A stretch of 64,000 nucleotides of DNA from Psychrobacter nivimaris (lineage in GTDB: Bacteria > Pseudomonadota > Gammaproteobacteria > Pseudomonadales > Moraxellaceae). The stretch spans positions 62,001-126,000 of the forward strand of contig NZ_VZIZ01000015.1 of assembly GCF_009812035.1 (NCBI RefSeq). Reading direction: 5' to 3'. Shown here piece after piece: positions 25,183 to 33,792 of this stretch. Position 1 is the first letter of the stretch; each line of letters begins with the position of its first letter. Under the pieces are notes generated by a model that was given only the letters and a program-made list of their open reading frames with translations, was not told the DNA's origin and ran no database searches. Made by a program: the position numbers and the translations under genes.

Positions 25183-28047
25183 TTACTCGTCGTCTGTCTC
25201 CACACCCATAAGATGCTGCCATTGTGACTGTACTAACGCTCGCGTCTCCTGCCACAATGACTCATCAACGAGCAAAGACTGCTCTGATAGTGCCAATTGA
25301 TGAGTAGCAGCACGTATTCTTAGATAGGCATCAGTCAAATCCTGACAGACTTGGTCATCCCAAATACCAAGCAAAGCAACTTCTGCAAAAATTCGCACAT
25401 TATCGCTCCATTTCGTCAAACTCGGATATTCATGTGAGTAAGCCAATACGGCAAACTGTGCTAAAAACTCAATGTCTACAATCCCGCCTGCATCTTGTTT
25501 AAGATGAAACTTGCCCGCCTCCTGCTGCCATTGGCTCGTGCCTAGATGCTTTTGCATTTTGATACGCATGCTAGTGACTTCACTACGTACTTGATCCAGT
25601 GTCCGTGGCAACGACAAGACATCGCGGCGAATATCACAAAAACGTGCAGTGACTCGCTTGTCTCCACAAATCGCGCGAGCACGTACCAGCGCTTGATGCT
25701 CCCATGACCATGCTTTATCCATTTGATAGGTTTCAAACGCATGACAAGACACCACCATCATGCCAGCATTTCCTGAAGGCCGCAGACGCATATCAATCTC
25801 ATAGGCACGGCCATCACGGGTTTGAGTATTGAGATAATTCATTAGCTTTTGTACAAGACGCGCGGCAAACTTCATACCACTGACTGATTTTTCACCAGTG
25901 GTCATACCTTGCTCTTTTATCTTGTGTAAGAATACCAAGTCCAAATCTGAAGAATACGATAGCTCTAAGCCACCAAGCTTGCCATAACCAATAATTGCAA
26001 AGCCGCAGTCCGCTTCAGTGACTGGGTCGCCATCTTGGCCAATAGGATACCCATAACGATTAACAATCTCTGCAAAAGCGCGCTCTAATGCCGCTTCTAG
26101 TACGACTTCAGCGATGTAAGTTAGTGAATCTGACACTTTCATAATCGGGCGTTCGGCCAATACATCACTAGCAGCGACAGCCAACACTTGATTCTTTTTA
26201 AACAGACGTAGGACGCTTAACAGCTCTTCTTCATCGTTTGGCTCAACGCGTAGCAACTGTTGACGCAAGATATCACGCAGCTCGCGTTTATCTGGCAGAT
26301 GGCGATAACGCTGCTGCAAAAATGTGTCTAATAATACAGGATATTGAGCCAACTCTTTTGCGATCCATGGGCTGGCAGATAACATTGGAATCAGCTCAAT
26401 CGTTGCATTAGGGTTTTCAGCAATCATGACCAAGTAGATAGAACGACGGCAAATCGCTTCAAGCAGTGAGATCAATCTCGGTAAAGCAGTATTGGCAAGT
26501 TGCTGCTGTTCTTGATGCGCTAACAACGCATGGACAATGACAGGATATGCGTCGTCTAAACGCTCTCTGGCCTCATCACTTAAGTTAGCCACCATTTTTG
26601 ATTGCCAAAATTTCTGTAGTAACTCGCGATTTTCTTCTGTCAGCACTTTATTTAAACGAGCAATTTGCTCATCTAAGTGCTCTGGCTCTAGATCGGTATC
26701 TTCGTTATCAGGTACTTGGCGCTCAGTGACCATACGCTCAAACGGCACATTAACATTCTCGCGATGACGATTAAGCTGGTCTAATAAGGCATGCCAGTTT
26801 TTAAAATTCAGCGTCACTGCTAGATTATGCTGCCATTGCTCATCGTGTGGTAAGCGCTGGGTCTGCTGATCATTAATCGCTTGAATAGCATGCTCAAGCC
26901 GGCGCAAAAACCGATATGCTGCCTGTAGCTGCTCGTAAGTTGAATGCTCCAGATAGCCAAGCTCACACAATACTTGCATCGCTTGCAAGCAAGGTTTGAT
27001 TTGCAGCTGTGGATGCCGGCCGCCATAGATAAGCTGAAAGGCCTGTACGATAAACTCAATATCTCTAATACCACCTGCACCAAGCTTGATATTGTCCAAG
27101 TCTTCACGCTGTGCAACTTGATTTTGGATAAGAGACTTCATCTCTCTCAATGCCGAAAACGCACTGTAGTCCACATAATAACGAAAGACAAATGGCTTAA
27201 TCAGCGCTTGTAACTCTTCATAAAATGGCTGGTCTATTTGTCCGACTACGCGCGCTTTTAACCAAGCAAAACGCTCCCATGCACGCCCATGCATCGTAAA
27301 GTATTTTTGTAATGCGGATAGATGAATAGCCAAATCACTTCCATCACCCCATGGACGTAAGCGCATATCTACTCGAAAGACAAAACCGTCAGCGGTCTTG
27401 TTATCAAGCAGTTTAATGATGCCTTGACCCAATCTGGTCATAAAGCGTTTGTTGTCTATGCTACGTGTGCCTTTTGCCTTATTGCCATTGGTCTCGCCGC
27501 GCGCTTGATGCACAAAGATTAGATCAATATCACTTGATAAATTCAGCTCTTGCGCACCAAGTTTACCCATGGCCATGATTGCCATATCATCAATCTGTAC
27601 ATTGCCTTGTTCATTGATAAAGGTCGGCTCGCCATATTTAGCAACCAAGTGCTGATAAGTGTAATCTTTAGCAAAAGAGATACAGCCATCTGCAAACTCA
27701 GACAACTCATCGGTCAGCTGCTCCAGACTGATCGTTTGCAAGGCATCTTGCCAAATCCAGCGCATCATTAGTAGCGTGCGCAAGTGACGCAGACCACTCA
27801 TGACCTTGATTTCATCAGCGAGTTGATAGTTCTCATCTAACGTATAATCTTGTATCAGATCATCGATTTGCTGACGGGTCAGCGTACTATTCAATGGATA
27901 GCTACGCAAAAACGTCTGACATGAAACGGTCCGACTTTCCCAAATCTGATAAGCGAACTCGCTCGCTGTCTGCAGGACTTGCAGTTGTTCTACGGTAGGC
28001 TGATAATCTGTACCATTGTTCACACGTGAGGGCATAGCAGGTAACAT
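25183..28047 (-). CDS. glnE: Bifunctional glutamine synthetase adenylyltransferase / adenylyl-removing enzyme
   Basis: 954 residues (E. coli 946). Two nucleotidyltransferase domains are visible by their metal-binding motifs: AMGKLGAQELNLSSDIDLIFVH at about 157-178 (de-adenylylating half) and GYGKLGGLELSYSSDLDLVFLH at about 684-705 (adenylylating half), each with a GAGGIRDIEF or DAGGIVDIEF block about 170 residues later. It controls glutamine synthetase by AMP addition or removal in response to PII and glutamine. An AAGGAG ribosome-binding site lies 9-12 bases upstream of ATG 28047. A 376-bp gap separates it from ilvE. Confidence 0.97.
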   Translation of the reverse strand: MLPAMPSRVNNGTDYQPTVEQLQVLQTASEFAYQIWESRTVSCQTFLRSYPLNSTLTRQQIDDLIQDYTLDENYQLADEIKVMSGLRHLRTLLMMRWIWQDALQTISLEQLTDELSEFADGCISFAKDYTYQHLVAKYGEPTFINEQGNVQIDDMAIMAMGKLGAQELNLSSDIDLIFVHQARGETNGNKAKGTRSIDNKRFMTRLGQGIIKLLDNKTADGFVFRVDMRLRPWGDGSDLAIHLSALQKYFTMHGRAWERFAWLKARVVGQIDQPFYEELQALIKPFVFRYYVDYSAFSALREMKSLIQNQVAQREDLDNIKLGAGGIRDIEFIVQAFQLIYGGRHPQLQIKPCLQAMQVLCELGYLEHSTYEQLQAAYRFLRRLEHAIQAINDQQTQRLPHDEQWQHNLAVTLNFKNWHALLDQLNRHRENVNVPFERMVTERQVPDNEDTDLEPEHLDEQIARLNKVLTEENRELLQKFWQSKMVANLSDEARERLDDAYPVIVHALLAHQEQQQLANTALPRLISLLEAICRRSIYLVMIAENPNATIELIPMLSASPWIAKELAQYPVLLDTFLQQRYRHLPDKRELRDILRQQLLRVEPNDEEELLSVLRLFKKNQVLAVAASDVLAERPIMKVSDSLTYIAEVVLEAALERAFAEIVNRYGYPIGQDGDPVTEADCGFAIIGYGKLGGLELSYSSDLDLVFLHKIKEQGMTTGEKSVSGMKFAARLVQKLMNYLNTQTRDGRAYEIDMRLRPSGNAGMMVVSCHAFETYQMDKAWSWEHQALVRARAICGDKRVTARFCDIRRDVLSLPRTLDQVRSEVTSMRIKMQKHLGTSQWQQEAGKFHLKQDAGGIVDIEFLAQFAVLAYSHEYPSLTKWSDNVRIFAEVALLGIWDDQVCQDLTDAYLRIRAATHQLALSEQSLLVDESLWQETRALVQSQWQHLMGVETDDE

Positions 28048-28519
28048 AGTGACAAAAACTCCTTACATAGAATGGTAAGACTACGTGAACCTAGCTCATA
28101 AGTTTATTGTTTTTTCTTACGAGGCAGTCACAGCATCAAATAATAATACTCAGTGTGCCTGTACTTGAGATAAAACCACGTTAAATAACAGTGACTCTAT
28201 TTGGTTTGCGGCGCTTTATGGTAGCATAAACATCTTTAATAGAGACGATGCGCCTCTCTTTTATGACATAACGATATTTGATGTGACAGTATGATCCGCT
28301 GTATGTCGCATTATCAGTATAAATTCTGTTTTCTGTCACGCAAACTTGCACACAAGCACACAAGCACACAAGCACACAAGCACACAAGCACACAAGCACA
28401 CAAGCACACAAGCACACAAGCACTATAATAATAACGACCAAATGACTTTATACAAAGCATTTATAGCAACTCGGCCATAATTTTTAAACTCTTATTTATA
28501 ACATGTGATACCGCGCCTT
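28048..28519. other. Divergent intergenic region between glnE and tusD
   Basis: 472 bases holding the microsatellite listed separately and, presumably, promoters for glnE and the tus genes. No other gene or structured RNA was recognised. Confidence 0.55.
28348..28423. repeat. 8-bp microsatellite, nine tandem copies of GCACACAA
   Basis: Nine perfect copies of GCACACAA occupy 28348-28419, followed by a partial copy (GCAC). It sits in the region between divergent glnE (-) and tusD (+). Copy number is likely variable by slipped-strand mispairing. Read on the - strand it gives a repetitive Leu-Val-Cys-Ala open frame that I do not consider a gene. Confidence 0.95.
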
Positions 28520-28981
28520 ATGACGACCACTCCCCCGTTACTACTGATTACTGCTGACCCTAGTCACCCATTGGCACACTTGGCGTTACGCTATGCACGC
28601 GCTTACCTGAAGGGCGCAGCGAATAGTGATGATGTTGATAACAATGACACTAATAGCGTAGGCAGCAGCGATAATGCTACCTCTGAACTACCTCTGCTCA
28701 ACGTCTTCTTTTATGGCGACTCGGCTCACATAGCCAATCGATTGCGTTGGCAGTCAGCCGATCAATTAGACTTGACCAAAGAATGGCAGTCTTTGGCTGA
28801 GCGGTATCAATTACCCCTGCCTGTCTGTGTCAGTACAGCCCTTAGCCGCGGTGTGAGTGATGTAGACAACAGCTCACGTCATCAGCTTGACGGTGCCAAT
28901 CTTGCGACAGGGTTTACCTTAGTGGGTCTCAGTGAGCTTGCGATGATGATGCAAGATGACAGTCGTTTGATACAGTTTTGA
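28520..28981 (+). CDS. tusD: Sulfurtransferase complex subunit TusD (DsrE family)
   Basis: 153 residues from ATG 28520 (a GTG at 28505 is an alternative). LLLITADPSHPLAHLALRYARAYL matches the N-terminal strand-helix of DsrE proteins, VFFYGDSAHIANRL the second strand, and VCVSTALSRGV contains the sulfur-carrying cysteine Cys103, corresponding to Cys78 of E. coli TusD; FTLVGLSELAMMMQDDSRLIQF is the usual C-terminus. Residues 33-56 are an Asn/Asp/Ser-rich insert. TusD with TusB and TusC forms a complex that passes persulfide sulfur from TusA to TusE, for 2-thiolation of the wobble uridine of tRNA Glu, Gln and Lys. Confidence 0.9.
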   Translation: MTTTPPLLLITADPSHPLAHLALRYARAYLKGAANSDDVDNNDTNSVGSSDNATSELPLLNVFFYGDSAHIANRLRWQSADQLDLTKEWQSLAERYQLPLPVCVSTALSRGVSDVDNSSRHQLDGANLATGFTLVGLSELAMMMQDDSRLIQF

Positions 28982-29048
28982 TAGCGTGTCGTTTGATAGT
29001 TTGTCTATTGAGATCACTGGTAGCGGTAACTATTTTTAGGAATACATA

Positions 29049-29372
29049 ATGAGATTATTAATTCAGCTGCACACGCCCACTGAAGCAGCAAGCTACGAAG
29101 GTTGTGCGCTTGCACTAACTTTAGCGACATTTGGTCATGAGGTGCAATTGTTCTTAGATGCACCTGTCTTTGGCTTATTGATGCAATCTGACTCGCGGCT
29201 ACATGGCATGATTCAGTCACTTGAGCTTTACGATATGCCCGCAGCTTGGCTACCTGATGATGTCTTTAGTGGCTGGGTCACTGGTATGTTGCCGACAGAT
29301 CTGGCATCACAGCTCACACTCGTGCCAGAGGTCATCAACTCGCAAGACTTTGAGCAGATACTTACCTTTTAA
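29049..29372 (+). CDS. tusC: Sulfurtransferase complex subunit TusC (DsrF family)
   Basis: 107 residues, slightly shorter than E. coli TusC (119). It is a DsrE-fold protein: MRLLIQLHTPTEAASYEGCALALTLATFGHEVQLFLD (strand-helix-strand) and a C-terminal NSQDFEQILTF, and it lies between tusD and tusB in the usual tusDCB order. Like other TusC it has no conserved active cysteine in the DsrE position; Cys19 is in the first helix. Part of the hexameric TusBCD sulfur relay. AGGAATACATA precedes the ATG. Confidence 0.85.
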   Translation: MRLLIQLHTPTEAASYEGCALALTLATFGHEVQLFLDAPVFGLLMQSDSRLHGMIQSLELYDMPAAWLPDDVFSGWVTGMLPTDLASQLTLVPEVINSQDFEQILTF

Positions 29373-29426
29373 GACGCTGTATAACTTAGATTTATAAAAT
29401 AATAAAGCACGTAATCGGACACTTTT

Positions 29427-29756
29427 ATGGCAACTTTATATCAATTGCATAGCACGATGGATACCCTTAGACGCAGTACTGAAGAGATGTCTCGCACTTG
29501 GCGCACGGGCGATAGTATTATGTTACTCGGCAGCACTCCTGCTTTTATCGACTGGCTCAATGCTTATTTAAATGATAGCGATATCGAGGATATTGCTGGT
29601 ATTTACGCATTAGCAGATGACATCGCCCAGCTCACGGCAAATACAACTGGCAAGCTTAATTTAGAGACTAAGTTGACTGCTGTTTTAACCGACGCAGAAT
29701 GGGTGAATCTGACTCAGAGCAGTCAGTTTGACAAAGTGGTGACAATTGCCTTATGA
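29427..29756 (+). CDS. tusB: Sulfurtransferase complex subunit TusB (DsrH family)
   Basis: 109 residues. ATLYQLHS at the start and GDSIMLLGSTPAFI match the DsrH/TusB pattern; IYALADDI and the C-terminal LTDAEWVNLTQSSQ are typical. It is the third gene of the tusDCB set. Its stop codon overlaps the ATG of the TusE gene by four bases (ATGA), so translation is coupled. Assignment rests mainly on synteny and length, because TusB sequences are divergent. Confidence 0.82.
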   Translation: MATLYQLHSTMDTLRRSTEEMSRTWRTGDSIMLLGSTPAFIDWLNAYLNDSDIEDIAGIYALADDIAQLTANTTGKLNLETKLTAVLTDAEWVNLTQSSQFDKVVTIAL

Positions 29757-30109
29757 GTAATGACATGACCACTCACAACGCCACATTATCAGCGGCTGAT
29801 ATCGAATTAGATCAAGATGGCCATCTGTGTGACCATATGATTTGGACACCTGTTATCGCGCAGCAATTGGCAGACACGTTAGAGATCAATCTAAGCGATG
29901 AGCATTTAGAAATTTTGCAACAAGTGCGCGCGTTTTTTGACAAATTCAATCACGCGCCAGCAACCCGTCCATTAATCAAATGGCTACAAAAGACTCTGCC
30001 AGAACTCGATATTAGCAATCAAAAGCTACAGCAATTGTTTAATACAGGTTTGGTTGCGCGTCATGTCAATCGCTTGGCAGGATTACCAAAACCACCGAAC
30101 TGTTTATAG
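29753..30109 (+). CDS. tusE: Sulfur acceptor TusE (DsrC/TusE family)
   Basis: 118 residues ending in GLPKPPNCL, the family C-terminal arm, with the persulfide-accepting Cys117 next to last. The second cysteine that true DsrC proteins have about ten residues earlier is absent (the region reads VARHVNRLAG), which fits TusE rather than DsrC. ELDQDGHLCDHMIWTPVIAQQLA and ILQQVRAFFDKFNHAPATRPL are the other family blocks. TusE takes sulfur from TusBCD and hands it to MnmA, which is also encoded in this window (61481-62707). Confidence 0.92.
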   Translation: MSNDMTTHNATLSAADIELDQDGHLCDHMIWTPVIAQQLADTLEINLSDEHLEILQQVRAFFDKFNHAPATRPLIKWLQKTLPELDISNQKLQQLFNTGLVARHVNRLAGLPKPPNCL

Positions 30110-30219
30110 ATAGTTCCGCTCTACTGTAAAGCTTTAGTACTCTCTTATCGTAAACTGAGAATATAAAAATGAGCAGTGCTTAACTACTCATGACGTGTGC
30201 AATTGCCTTTTAAGAAGAT

Positions 30220-30780
30220 CTACTTTGGATCATAGACTGTCAATGTCTCATAACCAATACTACGACCTTCATCGCCCATAAACCCTTGCTGTCGCCATAT
30301 CTCGTACAAACAGATGGCTACGCTATTTGATAAGTTCAAACTGCGTGAGTCAGCTAGCATGGGCAATCTTAGCCAGTTATCAGCACCGATATCTTCACGT
30401 ATATCGTCTGCCAGACCTGCTGTCTCAGAACCAAAGACTAGCGCAATATTGGGCATAGCAGCCTTATCAGATGCTTTAGAGTCCGAGTGCTTACCAAAGT
30501 CATAATCGTAGAATGGTTTGCTTAGCTTGGTTGTCAATGCGGTAACGACATGGCAATCGGCGGCTTTTAGAGCTTGCCTCGCAGCCGTCCAATCATCATG
30601 CACCTGTAAATGAGCATATTCATGATAATCCAGACCTGCGCGGCGTAGCTTTTTGTCATCAAGCTCAAATCCTAACGGTCTGACTAAATGTAGCTGTGCC
30701 CCGCTATTGGCACACAGTCGAATAATATTGCCAGTGTTACTCGGCATTTTTGGTGCTACTAGCACAATATGGATGGTCAT
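30220..30780 (-). CDS. trmL: tRNA (cytidine/uridine-34 2'-O)-methyltransferase TrmL
   Basis: 186-residue SPOUT-class methyltransferase. MTIHIVLVAPKMPSNTGNIIRLCANSG at the N-terminus, LVRPLGFELDDKKLRRAGLDY, VTALTTKLSKPFYDYDF and the knot motifs ALVFGSETAGLADDI and LNLSNSVAICLYEIWRQ match YibK/TrmL closely. It methylates the 2'-OH of the wobble nucleotide of two tRNA(Leu) isoacceptors using S-adenosylmethionine. It is convergent with tusE across a 110-bp gap. Confidence 0.94.
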   Translation of the reverse strand: MTIHIVLVAPKMPSNTGNIIRLCANSGAQLHLVRPLGFELDDKKLRRAGLDYHEYAHLQVHDDWTAARQALKAADCHVVTALTTKLSKPFYDYDFGKHSDSKASDKAAMPNIALVFGSETAGLADDIREDIGADNWLRLPMLADSRSLNLSNSVAICLYEIWRQQGFMGDEGRSIGYETLTVYDPK

Positions 30781-31036
30781 TCTTACTCCACAAATATTCA
30801 GCGCTCTATTATTTAAATTTATGAGCGGTAGGTAATCGAAAGTTACAGTTTACTGCCAATAATTACATTTTGATACTGTGCAGCGTTTTTAACTTTCATT
30901 ATGATGTCTGTAATGGATAGCGCGATAGCATTTATGTATGACTGTCTCATCCAATACCCCTTCAGTGAAGCTTGAGCACACGCTTAGCGTCACTGTTGTT
31001 ATTTATAACCATTCATTTATCTTTGAGGATACTATT

Positions 31037-31177
31037 ATGAAAAAAGTAATCATCGCATCTTTAACTGCTATGTTCGTTCTAACTGGTTGCAACACGTTCA
31101 AAGGCCTTGGCCAAGACGTATCAAGCGCCGGAAATGCTGTAACTGGCGGCGCACAAGACGTACAAGATAAAATCTAA
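31037..31177 (+). CDS. Entericidin-like small lipoprotein
   Basis: 46 residues: a basic start (MKKVIIAS), a hydrophobic core, and lipobox LTGC with the lipidated Cys near residue 18. The short mature part NTFKGLGQDVSSAGNAVTGGAQDVQDKI is the typical EcnA/EcnB pattern. GAGGA lies upstream of ATG 31037; the frame is open further upstream, but that extension lacks signals. The family forms small outer-membrane or envelope lipoproteins; in E. coli the paired EcnA/EcnB are described as antidote and bacteriolytic toxin, but only one copy is present here. A terminator follows within 25 bases, so it is monocistronic. Confidence 0.88.
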   Translation: MKKVIIASLTAMFVLTGCNTFKGLGQDVSSAGNAVTGGAQDVQDKI

Positions 31178-31200
31178 GGTCTGCTTTTTTTAGATTTTTA

Positions 31201-31236
31201 AAAAGGCTTATCATTCATTTGATAAGTCTTTTTTGT
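31201..31236. terminator. Intrinsic terminator between entericidin gene and hemW
   Basis: CTTATCA 31207-31213 pairs with TGATAAG 31220-31226, extended by GG/TC and A-T pairs, then TTTTTT on the + strand. The A-run on the left makes it usable from the - strand too, for hemW. Confidence 0.8.
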
Positions 31237-31278
31237 GTTCTTACTTCGCTGCTGTTAAACAATTACTCAAGCACGATT

Positions 31279-32613
31279 TTATAAAAACGCGCGTAATATC
31301 TGATTGAGATAACGCTGACCTAATACCGTCGGTTGCAACTGCGTATCACTATCTACCAACAACCCTTGTTTGACCAGACTGTTTACTTGTTCAGCAATAC
31401 TATCAATGGTTAATCCAGTTCTCTCTTCAAACAGTGACCAAGCGACGCCGCCATGTAAGCGCAGCGCGTTTAGCATAAACTCACTCACCAATTCTTCTTG
31501 ATCAATCGCTTGCCAGCCAACCATTTTTGGTGTGATTTGGCGTATGTCAGACTTCTCTGTGGTATCTGGATTTATTACTACATAATCTTTTGGCAAACGT
31601 GATTTGCTAAAGCGATAGATACCTGACGCTACTAACAAGTCATCTTCCATCTTATCTTTTACGTCTGACGAGTTACTACCATTGCTATCGTTACGACCAA
31701 TCGTCACTTTACCATGTGCACCAGCGCCAATAGCTAAATAGTCGCCAAACTGCCAATAGTTGATATTATGACGACATGGTTTGTCTGACTCGCCTGCCCA
31801 CGCAGACACCTCATAATTACTATAGCCTAATTGCTGCAATAACGATTGCCCTGCTTGTTCGATATCTGCCAAATTGTCTTCATCGGGTAAAATAGGCTGG
31901 CTACGGTAAAACACGGTATTTGGCTCAATAGTCAGTTGATACCAAGAGATATGCGTTGCACCAGCATCATGCGCCATTTGGATATCTTCTAGCGCTTCAT
32001 TCATGGTTTGCTGCGGTAGACCGTGCATCAGGTCGACGTTGACCCGTGCAAATCCAGCCGCTTTGGCAGCGCGAATTGCTGATAATGCTTGTACAGGATC
32101 ATGAATACGCCCAAGTACTTTAAGCTTGTCAGCAGCGAAGCTCTGTACGCCGATAGACAGACGATTGATACCAACCTTTAGATACTGCGCAAATGGTGCA
32201 TGCTCAAGCGTGCCAGGATTGGCCTCCATGGTGACTTCGATGTCTTCTGAAAATTCAAAACATGTACGTAAACCAGTAAACAGTCGCTGATACTGAGAAA
32301 TGGGTAGCAAAGACGGCGTACCACCACCGATAAATATCGAACCAATCTCTCGGTTCTGAGTTAAAGGTCGCTGCATCGCGGCGTCTAACAATAATGCATC
32401 GACGTATTTCTCATACATGGATAGCTCACTGTCTATCGGTAGCTCATGCGAATTAAAATCGCAATAAGGACATTTCTTCACACACCACGGGATGTGAATG
32501 TAAAGAGACAATGGAATGTCTGTCACATCTACCGCGATAGTATCCGTCGTTGTTTCAGTAAGACTTAACGTATTCAGGTCATTTGGCATACTGTCTGTAT
32601 TCACTTTGGGCAT
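31279..32613 (-). CDS. hemW: Radical SAM haem chaperone HemW (coproporphyrinogen oxidase-like)
   Basis: About 444 residues from ATG 32613. PLSLYIHIPWCVKKCPYCDF (34-53) contains the radical-SAM cluster cysteines Cys44, Cys48 and Cys51, and the fourth family Cys/Phe position reads DF. SIFIGGGTPSLL, EANPGTLE, GVQSF, VNVDLMHGLP, YQLTIEPNT and the HemW C-terminal domain follow. HemW inserts haem into respiratory enzymes rather than oxidising coproporphyrinogen. The first ~30 residues are a Thr/Asp-rich extension, and a Ser/Asn/Asp-rich insert occurs in the region around nt 31640-31697. An upstream TTG at 32655 is in frame but has no ribosome-binding site. Confidence 0.92.
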   Translation of the reverse strand: MPKVNTDSMPNDLNTLSLTETTTDTIAVDVTDIPLSLYIHIPWCVKKCPYCDFNSHELPIDSELSMYEKYVDALLLDAAMQRPLTQNREIGSIFIGGGTPSLLPISQYQRLFTGLRTCFEFSEDIEVTMEANPGTLEHAPFAQYLKVGINRLSIGVQSFAADKLKVLGRIHDPVQALSAIRAAKAAGFARVNVDLMHGLPQQTMNEALEDIQMAHDAGATHISWYQLTIEPNTVFYRSQPILPDEDNLADIEQAGQSLLQQLGYSNYEVSAWAGESDKPCRHNINYWQFGDYLAIGAGAHGKVTIGRNDSNGSNSSDVKDKMEDDLLVASGIYRFSKSRLPKDYVVINPDTTEKSDIRQITPKMVGWQAIDQEELVSEFMLNALRLHGGVAWSLFEERTGLTIDSIAEQVNSLVKQGLLVDSDTQLQPTVLGQRYLNQILRAFL

Positions 32614-32906
32614 AAATAAACTTATTTTGTAGTGAGCAATAATGATCGATATCAAAAGTAAGGCTAGGATAGCGACTAGATGAGATAAAGAAAAGCCTAT
32701 CTATCATAAAACTATTAACAAAAACACGTATAACCGCCCTATTCACCATGGCAACTTATAGGCAGTATATAAAAACTTTATTCAAAACAGCCTCTACTAA
32801 GAACAGTTACTATTCAAAACGTGTTTGAGAGTGAGTCAATAGAAACTAACCCTGATAATTTTAAGAACCAATTAAAGAATAAAATAAAGAATCGAAGGAC
32901 AAATAT

Positions 32907-33386
32907 ATGGCGTATTGGTTAATGAAATCCAACCCTAAATTTTTTGGTATCGAAGATTTGCAGCGCTTGGGCACCGATGGTTGGGACGGTGTTCGCAACT
33001 ACCGTGCGCGTAACTTTATGCGTGATGATATGAAAGTTGGTGACAAGGTATTCTTTTATCACTCTAGCGCCAAGCCGTCTGGAGTCGCTGGTATTATGAC
33101 AGTTACTACAGCAGGGTATCCTGATCCTACTCAATTTCACCCTGAGCATCGTCATTATGATCCTATTGCGACTGAAGAGGAACCTCGTTGGTATATGGTC
33201 GATCTCACTTTTGAGCAAGCTTTTACAGAGGTATTGCCACTATCAGAGCTAAAATTTTTGCCAACTTTGGAAGACTCGTTATTATTGAGGAAAGGCTGTC
33301 AGCAATTAACAGTGATTCCATTAGAGCCCAAACATTGGCGGGCGATTATGGATATGGCAGAAACACTTGAGTTGTTACCGGAGTAA
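32907..33386 (+). CDS. EVE-domain protein
   Basis: 159 residues forming one EVE domain (PUA/YTH-like fold; eukaryotic relative THYN1). MAYWLMKSNPKFFGIEDL at the start, WDGVRNYRARNFMRDDMKVGDKVFFYHSSAKPSGVAGIM in two blocks with the aromatic base pocket, and LRKGCQQLTVIPLEPKHWRAIM near the end are typical. EVE domains bind modified bases in DNA or RNA; stand-alone bacterial copies have no settled role. AAGGAC lies before the ATG. It is divergent from hemW and followed by a 7-bp tandem repeat. Confidence 0.92.
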   Translation: MAYWLMKSNPKFFGIEDLQRLGTDGWDGVRNYRARNFMRDDMKVGDKVFFYHSSAKPSGVAGIMTVTTAGYPDPTQFHPEHRHYDPIATEEEPRWYMVDLTFEQAFTEVLPLSELKFLPTLEDSLLLRKGCQQLTVIPLEPKHWRAIMDMAETLELLPE

Positions 33387-33406
33387 ACTTATTAAATCAT
33401 CTCTGA

Positions 33407-33453
33407 GCTATTGGCTATTGGCTATTGGCTATTGGCTATTGGCTATTGGCTAT
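33407..33453. repeat. 7-bp tandem repeat, six copies of GCTATTG
   Basis: Six perfect copies of GCTATTG (33407-33448) plus partial GCTAT. It starts 21 bases after the EVE gene stop, in the region upstream of the MATE transporter gene. Confidence 0.95.
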
Positions 33454-33506
33454 GAAATAGAGTACAAAAAACCTAAGATTAATACTTACATAGCGGTGCT
33501 AAAGCG

Positions 33507-33535
33507 TTGACATCATAGTGTGGCTTCTTTACCAT
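33507..33535 (+). promoter_or_regulatory. Candidate promoter for MATE transporter gene
   Basis: TTGACA at 33507-33512, a 17-bp spacer and TACCAT at 33530-33535, giving a leader of about 250 bases before the MATE start. The rest of 33387-33792 holds the 7-bp repeat and no credible gene. Confidence 0.45.
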
Positions 33536-33792
33536 CTTACTATGTATATGACCTGTCAATCCACTACTTGGATCGACGGGTTATTTTTATTTTAGTGTCT
33601 TTACTTTTATTTTCATACTCTGCCTATCTACTCATGCAACATTATAAGCTTGCTCATATTATTTATCGGAGTATTATCGTCGGCACTACTCTCTCCTTGC
33701 TGCGTCAATCTTAATCGATTGATAGCAGTGTTTGTTTATTAATAATAACTACCTTAATAACAATTACCGCAAAGAATAAAAAGTTGCTTACC

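Noticed and set aside
28348..28423. Possible CRISPR array
   Set aside because: Units are 8 bases with no spacers between them; it is a simple microsatellite.
28181..28441. Open frame on - encoding a repetitive Leu-Val-Cys-Ala-rich peptide
   Set aside because: It is created by the GCACACAA microsatellite read on the - strand; flanking sequence has no protein-like character.
29753..30109. Dissimilatory sulfite reductase partner DsrC
   Set aside because: Only the penultimate cysteine is present; the second DsrC cysteine is missing and no dsr genes are near, so TusE.
31279..32613. Coproporphyrinogen III oxidase HemN
   Set aside because: Sequence follows HemW (IHIPWCVKKCPYCDFNSH type and HemW C-terminal domain), not HemN.
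33520..33714. 64-codon hydrophobic open frame starting with GTG
   Set aside because: No ribosome-binding site, and a TTGACA-17-TACCAT promoter-like sequence spans its start; more likely the MATE gene leader.
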